Notes: a model not told the origin generated them from the sequence alone. 64,000 nucleotides of DNA from CAMLHP01 sp035712285 (GCA_035712285.1 DASTBA010000044.1:9883-73882), one strand, 5' to 3'; counted from the first letter of the stretch, positions 27,020-35,955 are shown. A program made the numbers and translations.

Positions 27020-28956
27020 GCACGGCCGCTCCCGGACTGCTGTCGGCGGCGGAGGTGAGTGCGCTGCGGCACGACCTTCGTACGCCGGTCAACCACATTG
27101 TCGGGTACTGCGAGCTGCTGCTTGAAGACGCGGAGGCGGCCGGTCACGCGTCGCGCCGCGCGGCGCTGGCCGACGCACTCGCCGCGGTGCGCGAGGCGCT
27201 CGGCACGATCGAGTCGGGCCTCCCGTCCAGCGGGGAGCGCGTGACGCGGCCGGCTGTGGAGTCCCTGTACCGGCAGCTCGAAGGCCCGCGGGACCGGATC
27301 ATCTCCGCTGCCACGGCACTCGCCGCAACAGCCACGGCGGGGAGCGATCCCGAGTTCGAGGCCGACGTACGGCGGATCGCCGAAGCCGCCCGGCGTCTTG
27401 CTGCACCGGCGTCACCCGGTGCCGCGGGGGCGGCGCCCGTTGCGCCGGCCCCGCGACCGGCGAGTCCGGGATCGGCGCCGGTGCGGGGGGCCCGGATCCT
27501 CGTGGTGGATGACGTCGCCGAGAATCGGGACGTGCTGCGGCGTCACCTCGCCCGCCAGGGGCACGAGGTGACCGAGGCGCCGGATGGGCCGACGGCGCTG
27601 GCCCGGCTGGCAGCGGCCTCGTTCGACCTGGTCCTGCTCGACATGCAGATGCCCGGGATGGATGGTTTCCAGGTGCTGGAACGGATCAAGAGCCAGCCGG
27701 CCACGCGTGACGTGCCGGTGGTGATGGTGTCGGCGTCCGATGATCTCGGTACCATCGCCGCGTGCATCGAGGCGGGAGCGGAGGACTACCTCCCCAAGCC
27801 ATTCGACCCGGTCGTCCTGCGGGCGCGGGTCAGCGCGTCGGTGGAGAAGAAGCGCCTCCGGAACCTCGAAGTGGATTACCTGCATCAGGTGGACCGGGTC
27901 GTGGGGGCGGCGGGCCAGGTGGAGCAGGGCACGTACGTGGCCGGCTCTCTCTCGGAGGTGGCCCGGCGTGACGATGCCATCGGGCACCTCGCGCGCGTCT
28001 TCGATGGCATGGCGGCCGGTATCCGGGCGCGGGAGGAGCGCCTGCGAGGCCAGGTGAACGATCTGCGGCGCGAGATCGACGCGGCGGCGCGCGGGACGCC
28101 GGCTTCGGCGGCCGAGGATACGGAAGCCGGCCTGCTCATTCCCGGGGAATCGTTTGCCGAGCGCTACCAGGTCCTGCGCCTGGTGGGGCGCGGTGGGATG
28201 GGGACGGTGTACAAGGCGGCGGATCGCGAACTCGGGGAGGAGATCGCGATCAAGCTCATCCGGGCCGACGTGCTGCAGGGCGACCCCACCATGGCGGAGC
28301 GCTTCCGCTCCGAGATCCGCCTCGCGCGCCGGATCTCGCATCGCAACGTGGTCCGCACGCACGATTTCGGCGAGTGGGACGGCCGCGCCTACGTGACGAT
28401 GGAGTATGTCGAGGGCATCACCGTGCGCGACCTGATCGACGCGCGGCGTACCTTGTCGCCGTCGTCGGCGCTGGGCCTCGCGCGCCAGCTGGCGGAGGCG
28501 CTGGCAGTGGCGCATGAGCAGGGGGTCATCCACCGGGACATCAAGCCGCAGAACCTGCTGCTGGATGCCGCCGGCGTCCTCAAGATCATGGACTTCGGCA
28601 TCGCACGCATGGCCGAGGGGGTGAGTTCCATCACCCAGACGGGCATGGTGGTGGGGACGCCGGCCTACATGGCGCCGGAACAGCTCCTTGACGAAGCGGT
28701 AGATGCGCGCGGCGACCTCTACGCGACTGGCGTGGTCCTGTACGAATGCCTGACCGGCCGCCTGCCATATACGGCGACCTCACCCATCGCGCTGATCGCC
28801 AAGGTGCTGAACGGGGCGCCCGCCGCGCCGGTGGAGAGCAATCCGGAGATTCCGCCGGCGCTCTCCGCGCTGGTGCTGCGGCTCATGGCCCGGTCCCCGG
28901 ATGACCGCCCGGCGAGCGCCCGTGAGCTGAGCGAACTGCTGAGCCGGATCGGCTAG
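27016..28956 (+). CDS. Fusion of HisKA-like helix, receiver, HAMP-like linker and Ser/Thr protein kinase
   Basis: 646 residues from the GTG overlapping the previous stop. Residues 11-40 carry an H-box (LRHDLRTPVNHIVGY, His19) like a HisKA dimerisation domain, but no HATPase domain follows. A Pro/Ala linker leads to a receiver (about 158-280) with Asp165/166, phosphoacceptor Asp209 and Lys261. Residues about 305-355 resemble a HAMP second helix and coiled coil (RRDDAIGHLARVFDGMA). A complete Ser/Thr kinase spans about 384-646: GRGGMG (391-396), Lys413, Glu433, HRD (506-508), Asn513, DFG (526-528) and GTPAYMAPEQ. This suggests phosphorelay input controlling Ser/Thr phosphorylation. No PASTA repeats or membrane segment. 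Confidence 0.88.
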   Translation: MSTAAPGLLSAAEVSALRHDLRTPVNHIVGYCELLLEDAEAAGHASRRAALADALAAVREALGTIESGLPSSGERVTRPAVESLYRQLEGPRDRIISAATALAATATAGSDPEFEADVRRIAEAARRLAAPASPGAAGAAPVAPAPRPASPGSAPVRGARILVVDDVAENRDVLRRHLARQGHEVTEAPDGPTALARLAAASFDLVLLDMQMPGMDGFQVLERIKSQPATRDVPVVMVSASDDLGTIAACIEAGAEDYLPKPFDPVVLRARVSASVEKKRLRNLEVDYLHQVDRVVGAAGQVEQGTYVAGSLSEVARRDDAIGHLARVFDGMAAGIRAREERLRGQVNDLRREIDAAARGTPASAAEDTEAGLLIPGESFAERYQVLRLVGRGGMGTVYKAADRELGEEIAIKLIRADVLQGDPTMAERFRSEIRLARRISHRNVVRTHDFGEWDGRAYVTMEYVEGITVRDLIDARRTLSPSSALGLARQLAEALAVAHEQGVIHRDIKPQNLLLDAAGVLKIMDFGIARMAEGVSSITQTGMVVGTPAYMAPEQLLDEAVDARGDLYATGVVLYECLTGRLPYTATSPIALIAKVLNGAPAAPVESNPEIPPALSALVLRLMARSPDDRPASARELSELLSRIG

Positions 28957-29039
28957 CCTCGAGGCCGGTGCTGCGTGGTATCGCACCGCCCTGCGCTGGA
29001 AGGGACGGCGCACGGCGCCTGCACGTGTTAGCGTCTCGC

Positions 29040-29717
29040 ATGCCTCACGATGTCCCGCCTCCGGTCCATGATCTCCCGCGCGAGCGTCTCTGGAGGATCG
29101 GCCCCGGCTCGCTGACCGCCGCCGAACTGGTGGCGATCCTGCTGGGTACCGGCGGCGCCGGCGTCAGCGTGCAGCTGCTCGCGGACCAGCTTCTGGAGCA
29201 CGGCGGCACCCTCCGCCGGCTGGCTGCGCGGCCTCCGGCGGAGCTGCTCAAGGCCCGCGGCGTGGGCCCGTCCAAGGCGGCCCGGCTGGTGGCGGCATTC
29301 GAAATCGCCGCGCGACTTTCCCGGGAGCAGCGCCCGCTGGCCCCCCGCATCCGCGAGCCGGACGATGTGGCGCGGCGGTTCGCGCCGCGGCTGCGGGATC
29401 TTCCGGTGGAAGAATTCCACCTCCTGGCGCTGGACAGCCAGAGCCGGGTGCTGCGCGAGGTGCTGATCACGCGGGGCATTCTCGACAGCTCGCTGGTGCA
29501 TCCGCGCGAGGTCTTTCGCGCGGCGATCGCCGAGGCGGCGGCCGGCATCATCGTGGTCCACAACCATCCCAGCGGCGACCCGACCCCATCTGCGGAGGAC
29601 CGCACCGTCACCCGTCAGCTGGTGGCGGCAGGCCAGCTGCTGGACCTGCCGCTCCATGATCATGTCATCATCGCCGGGGACCGCTTCACCAGCTTCGCGG
29701 CGCAGGGGCTGCTCTAG
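29040..29717 (+). CDS. radC: RadC/JAB-domain protein
   Basis: 225 residues; family role uncertain despite the name (a historic DNA-repair assignment is not well supported). A helix-hairpin-helix region around 64-95 (KARGVGPSKAARLVAAFE) suggests DNA contact. The C-terminal JAB/MPN+ metal site is intact: His174-x-His176 in VVHNHPSGD, then Ser184 and Asp187. The start ATG at 29040 gives the typical RadC N-terminus; a TAGCGT box six bases before it could be a -10 for a leaderless transcript, but no -35 is visible. It lies 83 bases after the kinase operon, with no convincing terminator between. Confidence 0.88.
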   Translation: MPHDVPPPVHDLPRERLWRIGPGSLTAAELVAILLGTGGAGVSVQLLADQLLEHGGTLRRLAARPPAELLKARGVGPSKAARLVAAFEIAARLSREQRPLAPRIREPDDVARRFAPRLRDLPVEEFHLLALDSQSRVLREVLITRGILDSSLVHPREVFRAAIAEAAAGIIVVHNHPSGDPTPSAEDRTVTRQLVAAGQLLDLPLHDHVIIAGDRFTSFAAQGLL

Positions 29718-29797
29718 GGAATTTGCCGCCCGCCATTGACGTCACTCGGGGCTGGGCCACATCCTACGGGCATGACGCGAGCCCGGCGGAACCCCTC

Positions 29798-31984
29798 ATG
29801 ACGGCCGTGCCGAGTGCCGAACGCGCCGATCCGGCCGAATTCCGCGCTACCCTCCAGCGGCACGCGGACCGGCTCGATCTTGCCCTGATCGAGCGGGCCC
29901 TCGCCTTCAGCGCGTCCGCCCACCACGGCCAGAAGCGGATGTCAGGCGAGGCGTTCGTCTCCCACAGCATCGCCGTGGCCCAGATCCTGGCCGAGCAGCT
30001 CCTCGATACGACGTCCGTCATGGCGGCGCTGCTGCACGATGTGGTGGAGGATTCCGACGTCACCACCGCGGATATCGAGCGCGAGTTCGGGGGGGAGGTC
30101 GCGGGGATCGTGGACGGGCTCACCAAGATCTCCCACCTGACCTTCCGTTCATCGGCGGAAGAGCAGGTCGAGAACTACCGCAAGCTGCTGCTGTCCATCG
30201 CGCGCGACGCGCGCGTGATCATCATCAAGCTCGCCGACCGGCTCCACAACATGCGGACGCTGGAGCACCTGCCGGCCGATCGCCGCGCCCGCATCGCCCA
30301 GGAGACGCGCGAGATCTACGCCCCGCTCGCCCACCGGTTCGGCATGGCCGGAATGAAGGCGGAGCTGGAGGACCTGGCGTTCAAGTTCCTCGAGCCGGAG
30401 GACTACCGGGAACTGGTGCAGCAGGTGAATGCCAAGCGCGCCGAACGCGAGGCGATGATCCAGCGCCTCCGCGCGCCGCTCGAGGAGGAATTGCGGCGGG
30501 CGGGCATCGAGTGGTTCGAGGTCACCGGCCGCCCCAAGCACCTCTGGTCCATCTACCGGAAGATGAAGCTCCGCGAGAAGGCGTTCGACGAGATCTACGA
30601 CCTCATGGCCGTCCGGGTCCTCGTGCGCTCCATTCCCGACTGCTATCACGTGCTCGGCATCATTCACCACCGGTGGACGCCGCTCCAGGAGCGGATCAAG
30701 GACTACATCGCGAGCCCCAAGTCCAACGCCTACCAGTCGCTGCACACCACCATCTTCGGACCCGGCGGCCAGCTCTTCGAGGTGCAGATCCGCACCCAGG
30801 AGATGCACCGCACCGCCGAGTACGGCATCGCGGCCCACTGGCTCTACAAGGACGGCGAGCGGCGGGACGAGCTGGATGAACAGCTGGGCTGGTTCCGCCA
30901 GCTGCTGGAACTGCAGCAGGACACCCACAGCCCGGAAGAGTTCCTCGAATTCCTGAAGATCAATCTCTACCAGGACGAGATCTTCGTCTTCACCCCCCAG
31001 GGGGACGTGAAGCGGCTGCCCAAGGGGGCAACACCGATCGACTTCGCCTTCACGGTGCACACCGAGGTGGGGCTCAAGACCCAGGGCGCCAAGGTGAACG
31101 GACGGATCGCGCCGCTCCACCGGGAGCTCAAGAACGGCGATACGGTGGAGATCCTCACCGCGGCGGGGGCGCGGCCCAGCCGGGACTGGCTGGCGCACGT
31201 GCGCACCGGGCGCGCCCGGCAGAAGATCAAGCAGTGGGTGCGCTACGAGGAAGAAACGGTGAGTCTCGCCCTGGGCCGGGAGCTGCTGACCCGCGAGGTG
31301 CGCCGCCGCCGCCTGGACAGCCCGGACGACGCCCGCCTCGCCAAGGCGGCGCACACCATGTCGCTCGCCGACGGCCGTGCACTCGAAGTGGCGCTCGGCC
31401 GGGGCGATGTGGCCATCAAGAACGTGATGAAGGCGCTCTATCCCGAATTGCCCTCGGACGAACTGGTCGAGCCCAAGCCGACCGTGTTCGGGCGGGTCAT
31501 TGACCGGCTCCGCCTGGGCCGCGGCATCAAGATCCAGGGCGCCGACGGCCTGATGGTGCGCTACGCCCAGTGCTGCCAGCCGGTCCCGGGCGACAAGGTG
31601 GTGGGCTACGTGACCCAGGGCCGCGGCATCTCGATCCACCGGGCCGACTGTCCCAACCTGCTGACGCTCTCCGCGGTCGAGCGGCGGGTGGACATCGACT
31701 GGCACGAGAGCGCGGGCGAGACCTTTGCCGTCCGGCTCGTGCTCACCGGCGAGGACCGCCGCGGCCTCTATGCCGACATCATGGAGGCGATCAGCCAGAG
31801 CGGAACCAACATCCGCGGCGCCGACCTGCAGTCGAAGGATGGCAACGTATTCGGCAACATCTACGTCGAAGTGGACAACCTCACCCATCTGGCCAAGGTG
31901 CTGAAGGCGGTGCGGCGGGTGAAGGGCGTGATCACGATTGACCGCCGCGACGCGGGGCCGCCGGTCGCAGGCACGGAGGGGTGA
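29798..31984 (+). CDS. rel: Bifunctional (p)ppGpp synthetase/hydrolase
   Basis: Makes and degrades (p)ppGpp, the stringent-response alarmone. 728 residues from ATG 29798, which has GGCGGA seven bases upstream; upstream in-frame TTG codons are less likely. Domains: HD hydrolase (His80-Asp81 in LLHDVVED, plus conserved LADRLHNMRTL), synthetase (RPKHLWSIYRKM; KSNAYQSLHT), TGS (IFVFTPQGDVKRLPKGATPIDFA), zinc-finger/CC region (QCCQPVPGD) and C-terminal ACT domain. Both catalytic centres look intact, so this is a Rel/SpoT-type enzyme and probably the main one in the cell. Confidence 0.94.
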   Translation: MTAVPSAERADPAEFRATLQRHADRLDLALIERALAFSASAHHGQKRMSGEAFVSHSIAVAQILAEQLLDTTSVMAALLHDVVEDSDVTTADIEREFGGEVAGIVDGLTKISHLTFRSSAEEQVENYRKLLLSIARDARVIIIKLADRLHNMRTLEHLPADRRARIAQETREIYAPLAHRFGMAGMKAELEDLAFKFLEPEDYRELVQQVNAKRAEREAMIQRLRAPLEEELRRAGIEWFEVTGRPKHLWSIYRKMKLREKAFDEIYDLMAVRVLVRSIPDCYHVLGIIHHRWTPLQERIKDYIASPKSNAYQSLHTTIFGPGGQLFEVQIRTQEMHRTAEYGIAAHWLYKDGERRDELDEQLGWFRQLLELQQDTHSPEEFLEFLKINLYQDEIFVFTPQGDVKRLPKGATPIDFAFTVHTEVGLKTQGAKVNGRIAPLHRELKNGDTVEILTAAGARPSRDWLAHVRTGRARQKIKQWVRYEEETVSLALGRELLTREVRRRRLDSPDDARLAKAAHTMSLADGRALEVALGRGDVAIKNVMKALYPELPSDELVEPKPTVFGRVIDRLRLGRGIKIQGADGLMVRYAQCCQPVPGDKVVGYVTQGRGISIHRADCPNLLTLSAVERRVDIDWHESAGETFAVRLVLTGEDRRGLYADIMEAISQSGTNIRGADLQSKDGNVFGNIYVEVDNLTHLAKVLKAVRRVKGVITIDRRDAGPPVAGTEG

Positions 31985-32394
31985 TGGCCGCTGGCCGCTG
32001 GATCTTCAAGACGGAACCGTCGGACTACAGCTTCCCGGACCTGGTCCGCGAAGGCCGCACCGCGTGGACCGGCGTCCGGAGCCCGGCCGCACAGTTGCAC
32101 CTCCGGGCGGTGCACCAGGGTGATGAGGTGCTGATCTATCACACCGGTGACGAACGCGCCCTGGTCGGCCTTGCCCGGGTGGCGAAGGCGCCGTTTCCCG
32201 ATCCCACCCAGCCCGGGAGCAGGGCGGTGGCCGTGGAACTGGTCCCGGTCCGGGCCCTCGCCCAGCCGGTGTCCCTCTCGACCATCAAGGCGGACACCGC
32301 CTTCAAGGACCTCGGCCTGGTGCGGATCGGCCGGCTCTCGGTCATGCCGGCGACCGATGCCCAGTGGGGCAAGCTGCTCAAGCTGGGCGCCTGA
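31984..32394 (+). CDS. EVE-domain protein
   Basis: 136 residues covering a single EVE domain, a PUA-like fold thought to bind modified bases in DNA or RNA. Visible hallmarks are WIFKTEPSDYSFPDL at the start, WTGVRSPAAQLHLR (the WxGVRNxQAxxxLR motif), GDEVLIYHTGDERALVGLARV and the C-terminal LSVMPATDAQW. The ATG shares a base with the rel stop (TGATG); a GTG three bases earlier is possible, but GGAGGGG sits better for the ATG. Known members are linked to restriction of modified DNA or to RNA modification; here it stands alone. Confidence 0.88.
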   Translation: MAAGRWIFKTEPSDYSFPDLVREGRTAWTGVRSPAAQLHLRAVHQGDEVLIYHTGDERALVGLARVAKAPFPDPTQPGSRAVAVELVPVRALAQPVSLSTIKADTAFKDLGLVRIGRLSVMPATDAQWGKLLKLGA

Positions 32395-32402
32395 CCGGCC
32401 CC

Positions 32403-32431
32403 TGAACAAATCCCGAAGCTCCGGCTATATT
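32403..32431 (+). promoter_or_regulatory. Promoter of uvrB, probably leaderless
   Basis: TGAACA (32403-32408), a 17-base spacer and TATATT (32426-32431). Transcription would start near 32438-32439, that is at the uvrB ATG itself (32439), and no Shine-Dalgarno sequence lies upstream. I see no SOS-type (LexA) palindrome here. Confidence 0.6.
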
Positions 32432-32438
32432 GGGCGCC

Positions 32439-34478
32439 ATGGCATCCCGATTCGAAGTCGTCGCCCCGTTCCAGCCGGCGGGGGATCAGCCCAAGGCCAT
32501 CGCCGAGCTCGCGGGCGGGCTCCGCCGGGGTGACAAGTACCAGACGCTCCTCGGCGTCACCGGCTCCGGCAAGACGATGACGCTCGCGCACGTCATCGCC
32601 GACTACGGCAAGCCCACCCTCGTGCTCTCCCACAACAAGACCCTCGCGGCCCAGCTCTACGGCGAGCTGCGCCAGTTCCTGCCCGGAAACGCCGTCGAAT
32701 ACTTCGTCTCCTACTACGACTACTACCAGCCCGAGGCGTACGTCCCGCAGACCGATGTCTACATCGAGAAGGACGCCTCGATCAATGCTGACATCGAGAG
32801 TCTCCGCCTCCGTGCCACGTCGAGCCTCATGGAACGGGAGGACGTGGTCATCGTCGCCACGGTGAGCGCCATCTACGGCCTCGGCGACCCGGTGGAGTAC
32901 CGGAAGCTCCTGGTGCAGGTGAAGGTGGGCGAGGAACGGGGCCGGGACGGGATTCTCTCGGAGCTGGTGCGCATCCAGTACCAGCGCAACGATGCCGCCT
33001 TCGAGCAGGGCACCTTCCGGGTCCGGGGTGATTCCATCGAGATCTTTCCCGCCTACGCCGAGCAGGCCATCCGGATCGAGCTCTGGGGCGACCAGGTGGA
33101 ACGGATCAGCAAGATCCATCCGGTCACCGGGAACACCATCGCCACGCTGGATCAGTGCGTGATCTATCCCGCCAAGCACTTCGTCACCCAGCGCGCCACC
33201 ATCGAGCGCGCCGTCACGGCGATCCGGGCGGAACTCGTCGAGCGGCTCCGCGAGCTGCGGACGGCAGGCCGCCTCCTGGAAGCGCAGCGGCTCGAATCGC
33301 GCACCCAGTTCGACATCGAGATGCTGCTGGAGGTCGGCACCTGCGCCGGTATCGAGAACTACTCGCGCCACCTGACCGGCCGCCGGCAGGGCGAGCGGCC
33401 TGCCTGCCTGCTGGACTATTTCCCGCCCGATTTCCTCGCCGTGGTGGACGAGTCGCATGTCTCGCTGCCGCAGATCGGCGGCATGTTCAACGGCGACCGC
33501 GCCCGGAAGCTCACCCTGGTGGAGTACGGCTTCCGGCTCCCCTCCGCCCTCGACAACCGGCCACTCCAGTTCGACGAGTTCATGTCTCTCGTGCCGCAGA
33601 TGGTCAATGTCTCGGCCACGCCGGGCGACCTCGAGCTCCGGCTCTCCGAGGGTGCCGTGGTGGAGCAGATCATCCGGCCCACCGGGCTGGTGGACCCCGA
33701 GGTGGATGTGCGGCCGGTCCGGGGCCAGGTGGACGACCTCCTGAACGAGATCCGCGCCCGCGAGCGGGCCGGCGAGCGGGTGCTCGTCACCACGCTCACC
33801 AAGCGGATGTCGGAGGATCTCACCGACTACCTCCAGCAGGCGGGTGTGAGGGTGCGTTACCTGCATTCCGACATTGACGCCATCGAACGGATGGAAATCC
33901 TGCGTGGTCTTCGCCTGGGCGATTTCGACGTGCTGGTGGGCATCAACCTGCTGCGCGAGGGGCTCGACCTGCCGGAAGTCTCGCTGGTGGCGATCCTCGA
34001 CGCCGACCAGGAAGGGTTCCTGCGGAGCGACCGCTCGCTGGTGCAGACCATCGGCCGCGCCGCGCGCAACGTGAACGGGCGGGCCATTCTCTACGCTGAC
34101 AAGATCACCGGCTCCATGCAGCGGGCACTGGGGGAGATGGACCGCCGCCGCGAGATCCAGCGCGCCTTCAACCGGGAGCACGGCATCACGCCACAGTCCA
34201 TCGTCAAGTCACTCGAGGAGGTGCGTCTCTCCACCCACGTGGCGGATGCCCGCACCGAGAAGCCGGCGCCGCGGACCCGGCCCACCGAGGTGGTGGACCT
34301 GCACGACCCCGCCGCCCGCGCGGCGTACATGCTGAAGCTCGAGCGCCGCATGAAGGAGGCCGCCGCCAACCTGGAGTTCGAGAGCGCCGCGCTGCTCCGC
34401 GACGAGCTCAACGAGCTGCGCGCGATGGGTGCGCCCGACGTCCGCCGGGGCGACAGCCGTGTCCGGCGCCGTGCCTGA
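32439..34478 (+). CDS. uvrB: Excinuclease ABC subunit B
   Basis: Damage-verifying helicase-like subunit of nucleotide excision repair. 679 residues from ATG 32439, which lies seven bases after the -10 box; an in-frame TTG at 32430 is inside that box and unlikely. Walker A GVTGSGKT at 39-46, the YDYYQPEAYVP beta-hairpin used for damage probing, helicase motifs (VVDESHVSLPQI, NVSATPGDLE, GINLLREGLDLPEV, QTIGRAARN) and the C-terminal UVR domain that binds UvrC (LERRMKEAAANLEFESAALLRDEL) are all present. Complete. Confidence 0.96.
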   Translation: MASRFEVVAPFQPAGDQPKAIAELAGGLRRGDKYQTLLGVTGSGKTMTLAHVIADYGKPTLVLSHNKTLAAQLYGELRQFLPGNAVEYFVSYYDYYQPEAYVPQTDVYIEKDASINADIESLRLRATSSLMEREDVVIVATVSAIYGLGDPVEYRKLLVQVKVGEERGRDGILSELVRIQYQRNDAAFEQGTFRVRGDSIEIFPAYAEQAIRIELWGDQVERISKIHPVTGNTIATLDQCVIYPAKHFVTQRATIERAVTAIRAELVERLRELRTAGRLLEAQRLESRTQFDIEMLLEVGTCAGIENYSRHLTGRRQGERPACLLDYFPPDFLAVVDESHVSLPQIGGMFNGDRARKLTLVEYGFRLPSALDNRPLQFDEFMSLVPQMVNVSATPGDLELRLSEGAVVEQIIRPTGLVDPEVDVRPVRGQVDDLLNEIRARERAGERVLVTTLTKRMSEDLTDYLQQAGVRVRYLHSDIDAIERMEILRGLRLGDFDVLVGINLLREGLDLPEVSLVAILDADQEGFLRSDRSLVQTIGRAARNVNGRAILYADKITGSMQRALGEMDRRREIQRAFNREHGITPQSIVKSLEEVRLSTHVADARTEKPAPRTRPTEVVDLHDPAARAAYMLKLERRMKEAAANLEFESAALLRDELNELRAMGAPDVRRGDSRVRRRA

Positions 34479-34887
34479 GGAGCGCGTGGTCAGCGAGCGC
34501 GAACTCTCGGAACTCGGTGAAGCCCTGGGGCGGCGCCTGGCGTCGGGGGCGGTGGTGTTCCTGGAAGGCGATCTCGGCGCCGGGAAGACCACCCTGGCCC
34601 GGGCGATCGTCCGGGGCCTCGGTGCCGCCGACGCCGTGTCCAGCCCGACCTACGCGCTGGTGCACCACTACCACGGGCATCGCGGGGACATCTACCACGT
34701 GGACTGCTACCGGCTTCGCAGCCCGGACGCCGCCGCTGACCTCGACTGGGAGCAGCTCGTGAACAGCGAGGCGCTCATCATCGAGTGGCCCGAGCGGGGC
34801 GGGGCCTGGGTGCCGGAACCCTCGGTGCGCGTCACGCTCAGGCATCTGGATGACGATGCGTCGAGACGCCGCATGGTAGTGCAATGA
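34471..34887 (+). CDS. tsaE: tRNA t6A synthesis ATPase TsaE
   Basis: Small ATPase needed with TsaB and TsaD for N6-threonylcarbamoyl adenosine in tRNA. Walker A LEGDLGAGKTTLA is near the N-terminus and SSPTYALVHHY and HVDCYRL follow, all diagnostic. The start is unsettled: GTG codons at 34459, 34471 and 34486 all fit. I use 34471 (8-base overlap with uvrB, 138 residues). An AGGAG lies three bases before 34486. It overlaps tsaB by four bases (ATGA), forming the usual tsaE-tsaB-rimI cluster. Confidence 0.88.
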   Translation: MPEERVVSERELSELGEALGRRLASGAVVFLEGDLGAGKTTLARAIVRGLGAADAVSSPTYALVHHYHGHRGDIYHVDCYRLRSPDAAADLDWEQLVNSEALIIEWPERGGAWVPEPSVRVTLRHLDDDASRRRMVVQ

Positions 34888-35528
34888 CCTGGCTGGCGAT
34901 CGACACGGCGACGCCCCGGCTCTCGGTCGCCGCCCGGTGTCGGGGCCGGGTGGCCGGGCGGCATCTGGACGGTCCCCGGCAGCATGCCCGGGCCCTGCTC
35001 GCACTGGTGGAAGAGGTGCTTGCGGAGCTCGGCACCGCGTTGCCGCAGGTGGAGGCCGTGGTGGTGGCGGACGGCCCCGGAAGCTTCACCGGCCTTCGAG
35101 TCGGTGCCGCCGTCGCCAAGGCCCTGCATGACGCCCGCGGCATCCCGGTGTACGTTGCGGCGTCGCTCAAGGCGTCGGCTGCGGCGGCGCGCGAGATCGG
35201 TGAGGTGCTGGTCACCGCGGATGCCCTGCGGGGTGAGGTGTACGCGGCGGTCTATGCATTCGACGGTGCGGCCGTGCGGACGCTGGCCGCGCCGCGGGCG
35301 ATGGATCCCGCGGCGGCGCGCGCGCTGGCACCATCGGCCCGGCTGCTGCACGATCCGCACGCCGATGCCCGGAATCTGCTGGCGCTCGCCGATATCGCCG
35401 GCGGGCTGGAACTGGTGGCCGATGCCGCGGCGTGGGTCCCCACGTATGGCCGGCCCGCCGAGGCGCAAGCCAGATGGGAACAGGCGCATGGACGACCCCT
35501 CTCGGCTCCGCCCCGCCTGGCCGGCTGA
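34884..35528 (+). CDS. tsaB: tRNA t6A synthesis protein TsaB
   Basis: Non-catalytic partner of TsaD in threonylcarbamoyl transfer to tRNA. 214 residues with an ASKHA fold: LAIDTATPRLSVA at the N-terminus, the HARALLALVEEVL helix and GPGSFTGLRVGAAVAKAL, a TsaB signature. The C-terminal domain is shortened and variable, as usual. ATG overlaps the tsaE stop; rimI starts 41 bases before its end in another frame. TsaD is not in this window. Confidence 0.92.
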   Translation: MTWLAIDTATPRLSVAARCRGRVAGRHLDGPRQHARALLALVEEVLAELGTALPQVEAVVVADGPGSFTGLRVGAAVAKALHDARGIPVYVAASLKASAAAAREIGEVLVTADALRGEVYAAVYAFDGAAVRTLAAPRAMDPAAARALAPSARLLHDPHADARNLLALADIAGGLELVADAAAWVPTYGRPAEAQARWEQAHGRPLSAPPRLAG

Positions 35529-35955
35529 TGCGCCGGTGCTCGCCGCCCTGGAGCGCCGCTGCTTCGGCGATCCCTGGAGCGCCGACGCCTTTCGGGACCT
35601 GCTGCGGCAGCACGAGGCGTTCGGGGTGATCCTCGAGGAGCGCGGCGAGATTGCCGGCTATGCGCTCGCCCGGAGTGTCGCAGGCACGGGCGAGATTCTC
35701 AACATCGCGGTGGCGCCGGAGCGGCGGCGGCAGGGATTCGCCCGGCAGCTGCTTCGCCAGACGCTCGCCCAGCTGGTGCAGCGCCAGGCGGCCGAGGTCT
35801 TTCTCGAGGTGCGGGCCTCCAACCTCGCGGCGCTCGCGCTCTACGGCGAATACCACTTCCGGCCGGTCGGGCGGCGGGCCGAGTACTATCGCCGTCCGGT
35901 GGAAGACGCCCTGATTCTCCGTCGCGACCTGGATCCGGGGGAGCGATTCGGATGA
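35488..35955 (+). CDS. rimI: GNAT N-acetyltransferase, RimI type
   Basis: 155 residues of one GNAT domain. The acetyl-CoA pyrophosphate loop is ERRRQGFARQLL (R/Q-x-x-G-x-A), preceded by ILNIAVAPE and followed by FLEVRASNLAALALYGEYHF, the motif of ribosomal-protein S18 Ala N-acetyltransferases. In many genomes rimI sits beside tsaB as here. The start ATG 35488 lies inside tsaB, giving a 41-base overlap and an N-terminus (MDDPSRLRPAWPAD) of normal length. The target may be S18 or other N-termini. Confidence 0.85.
   Translation: MDDPSRLRPAWPADAPVLAALERRCFGDPWSADAFRDLLRQHEAFGVILEERGEIAGYALARSVAGTGEILNIAVAPERRRQGFARQLLRQTLAQLVQRQAAEVFLEVRASNLAALALYGEYHFRPVGRRAEYYRRPVEDALILRRDLDPGERFG

Noticed and set aside
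28957..29039. GGTGC/GCACC repeat after the kinase operon as a terminator
   Set aside because: Only five pairs and no T-run.
29736..29741. TTGACG box before rel as a promoter
   Set aside because: No acceptable -10 lies 15-19 bases downstream.
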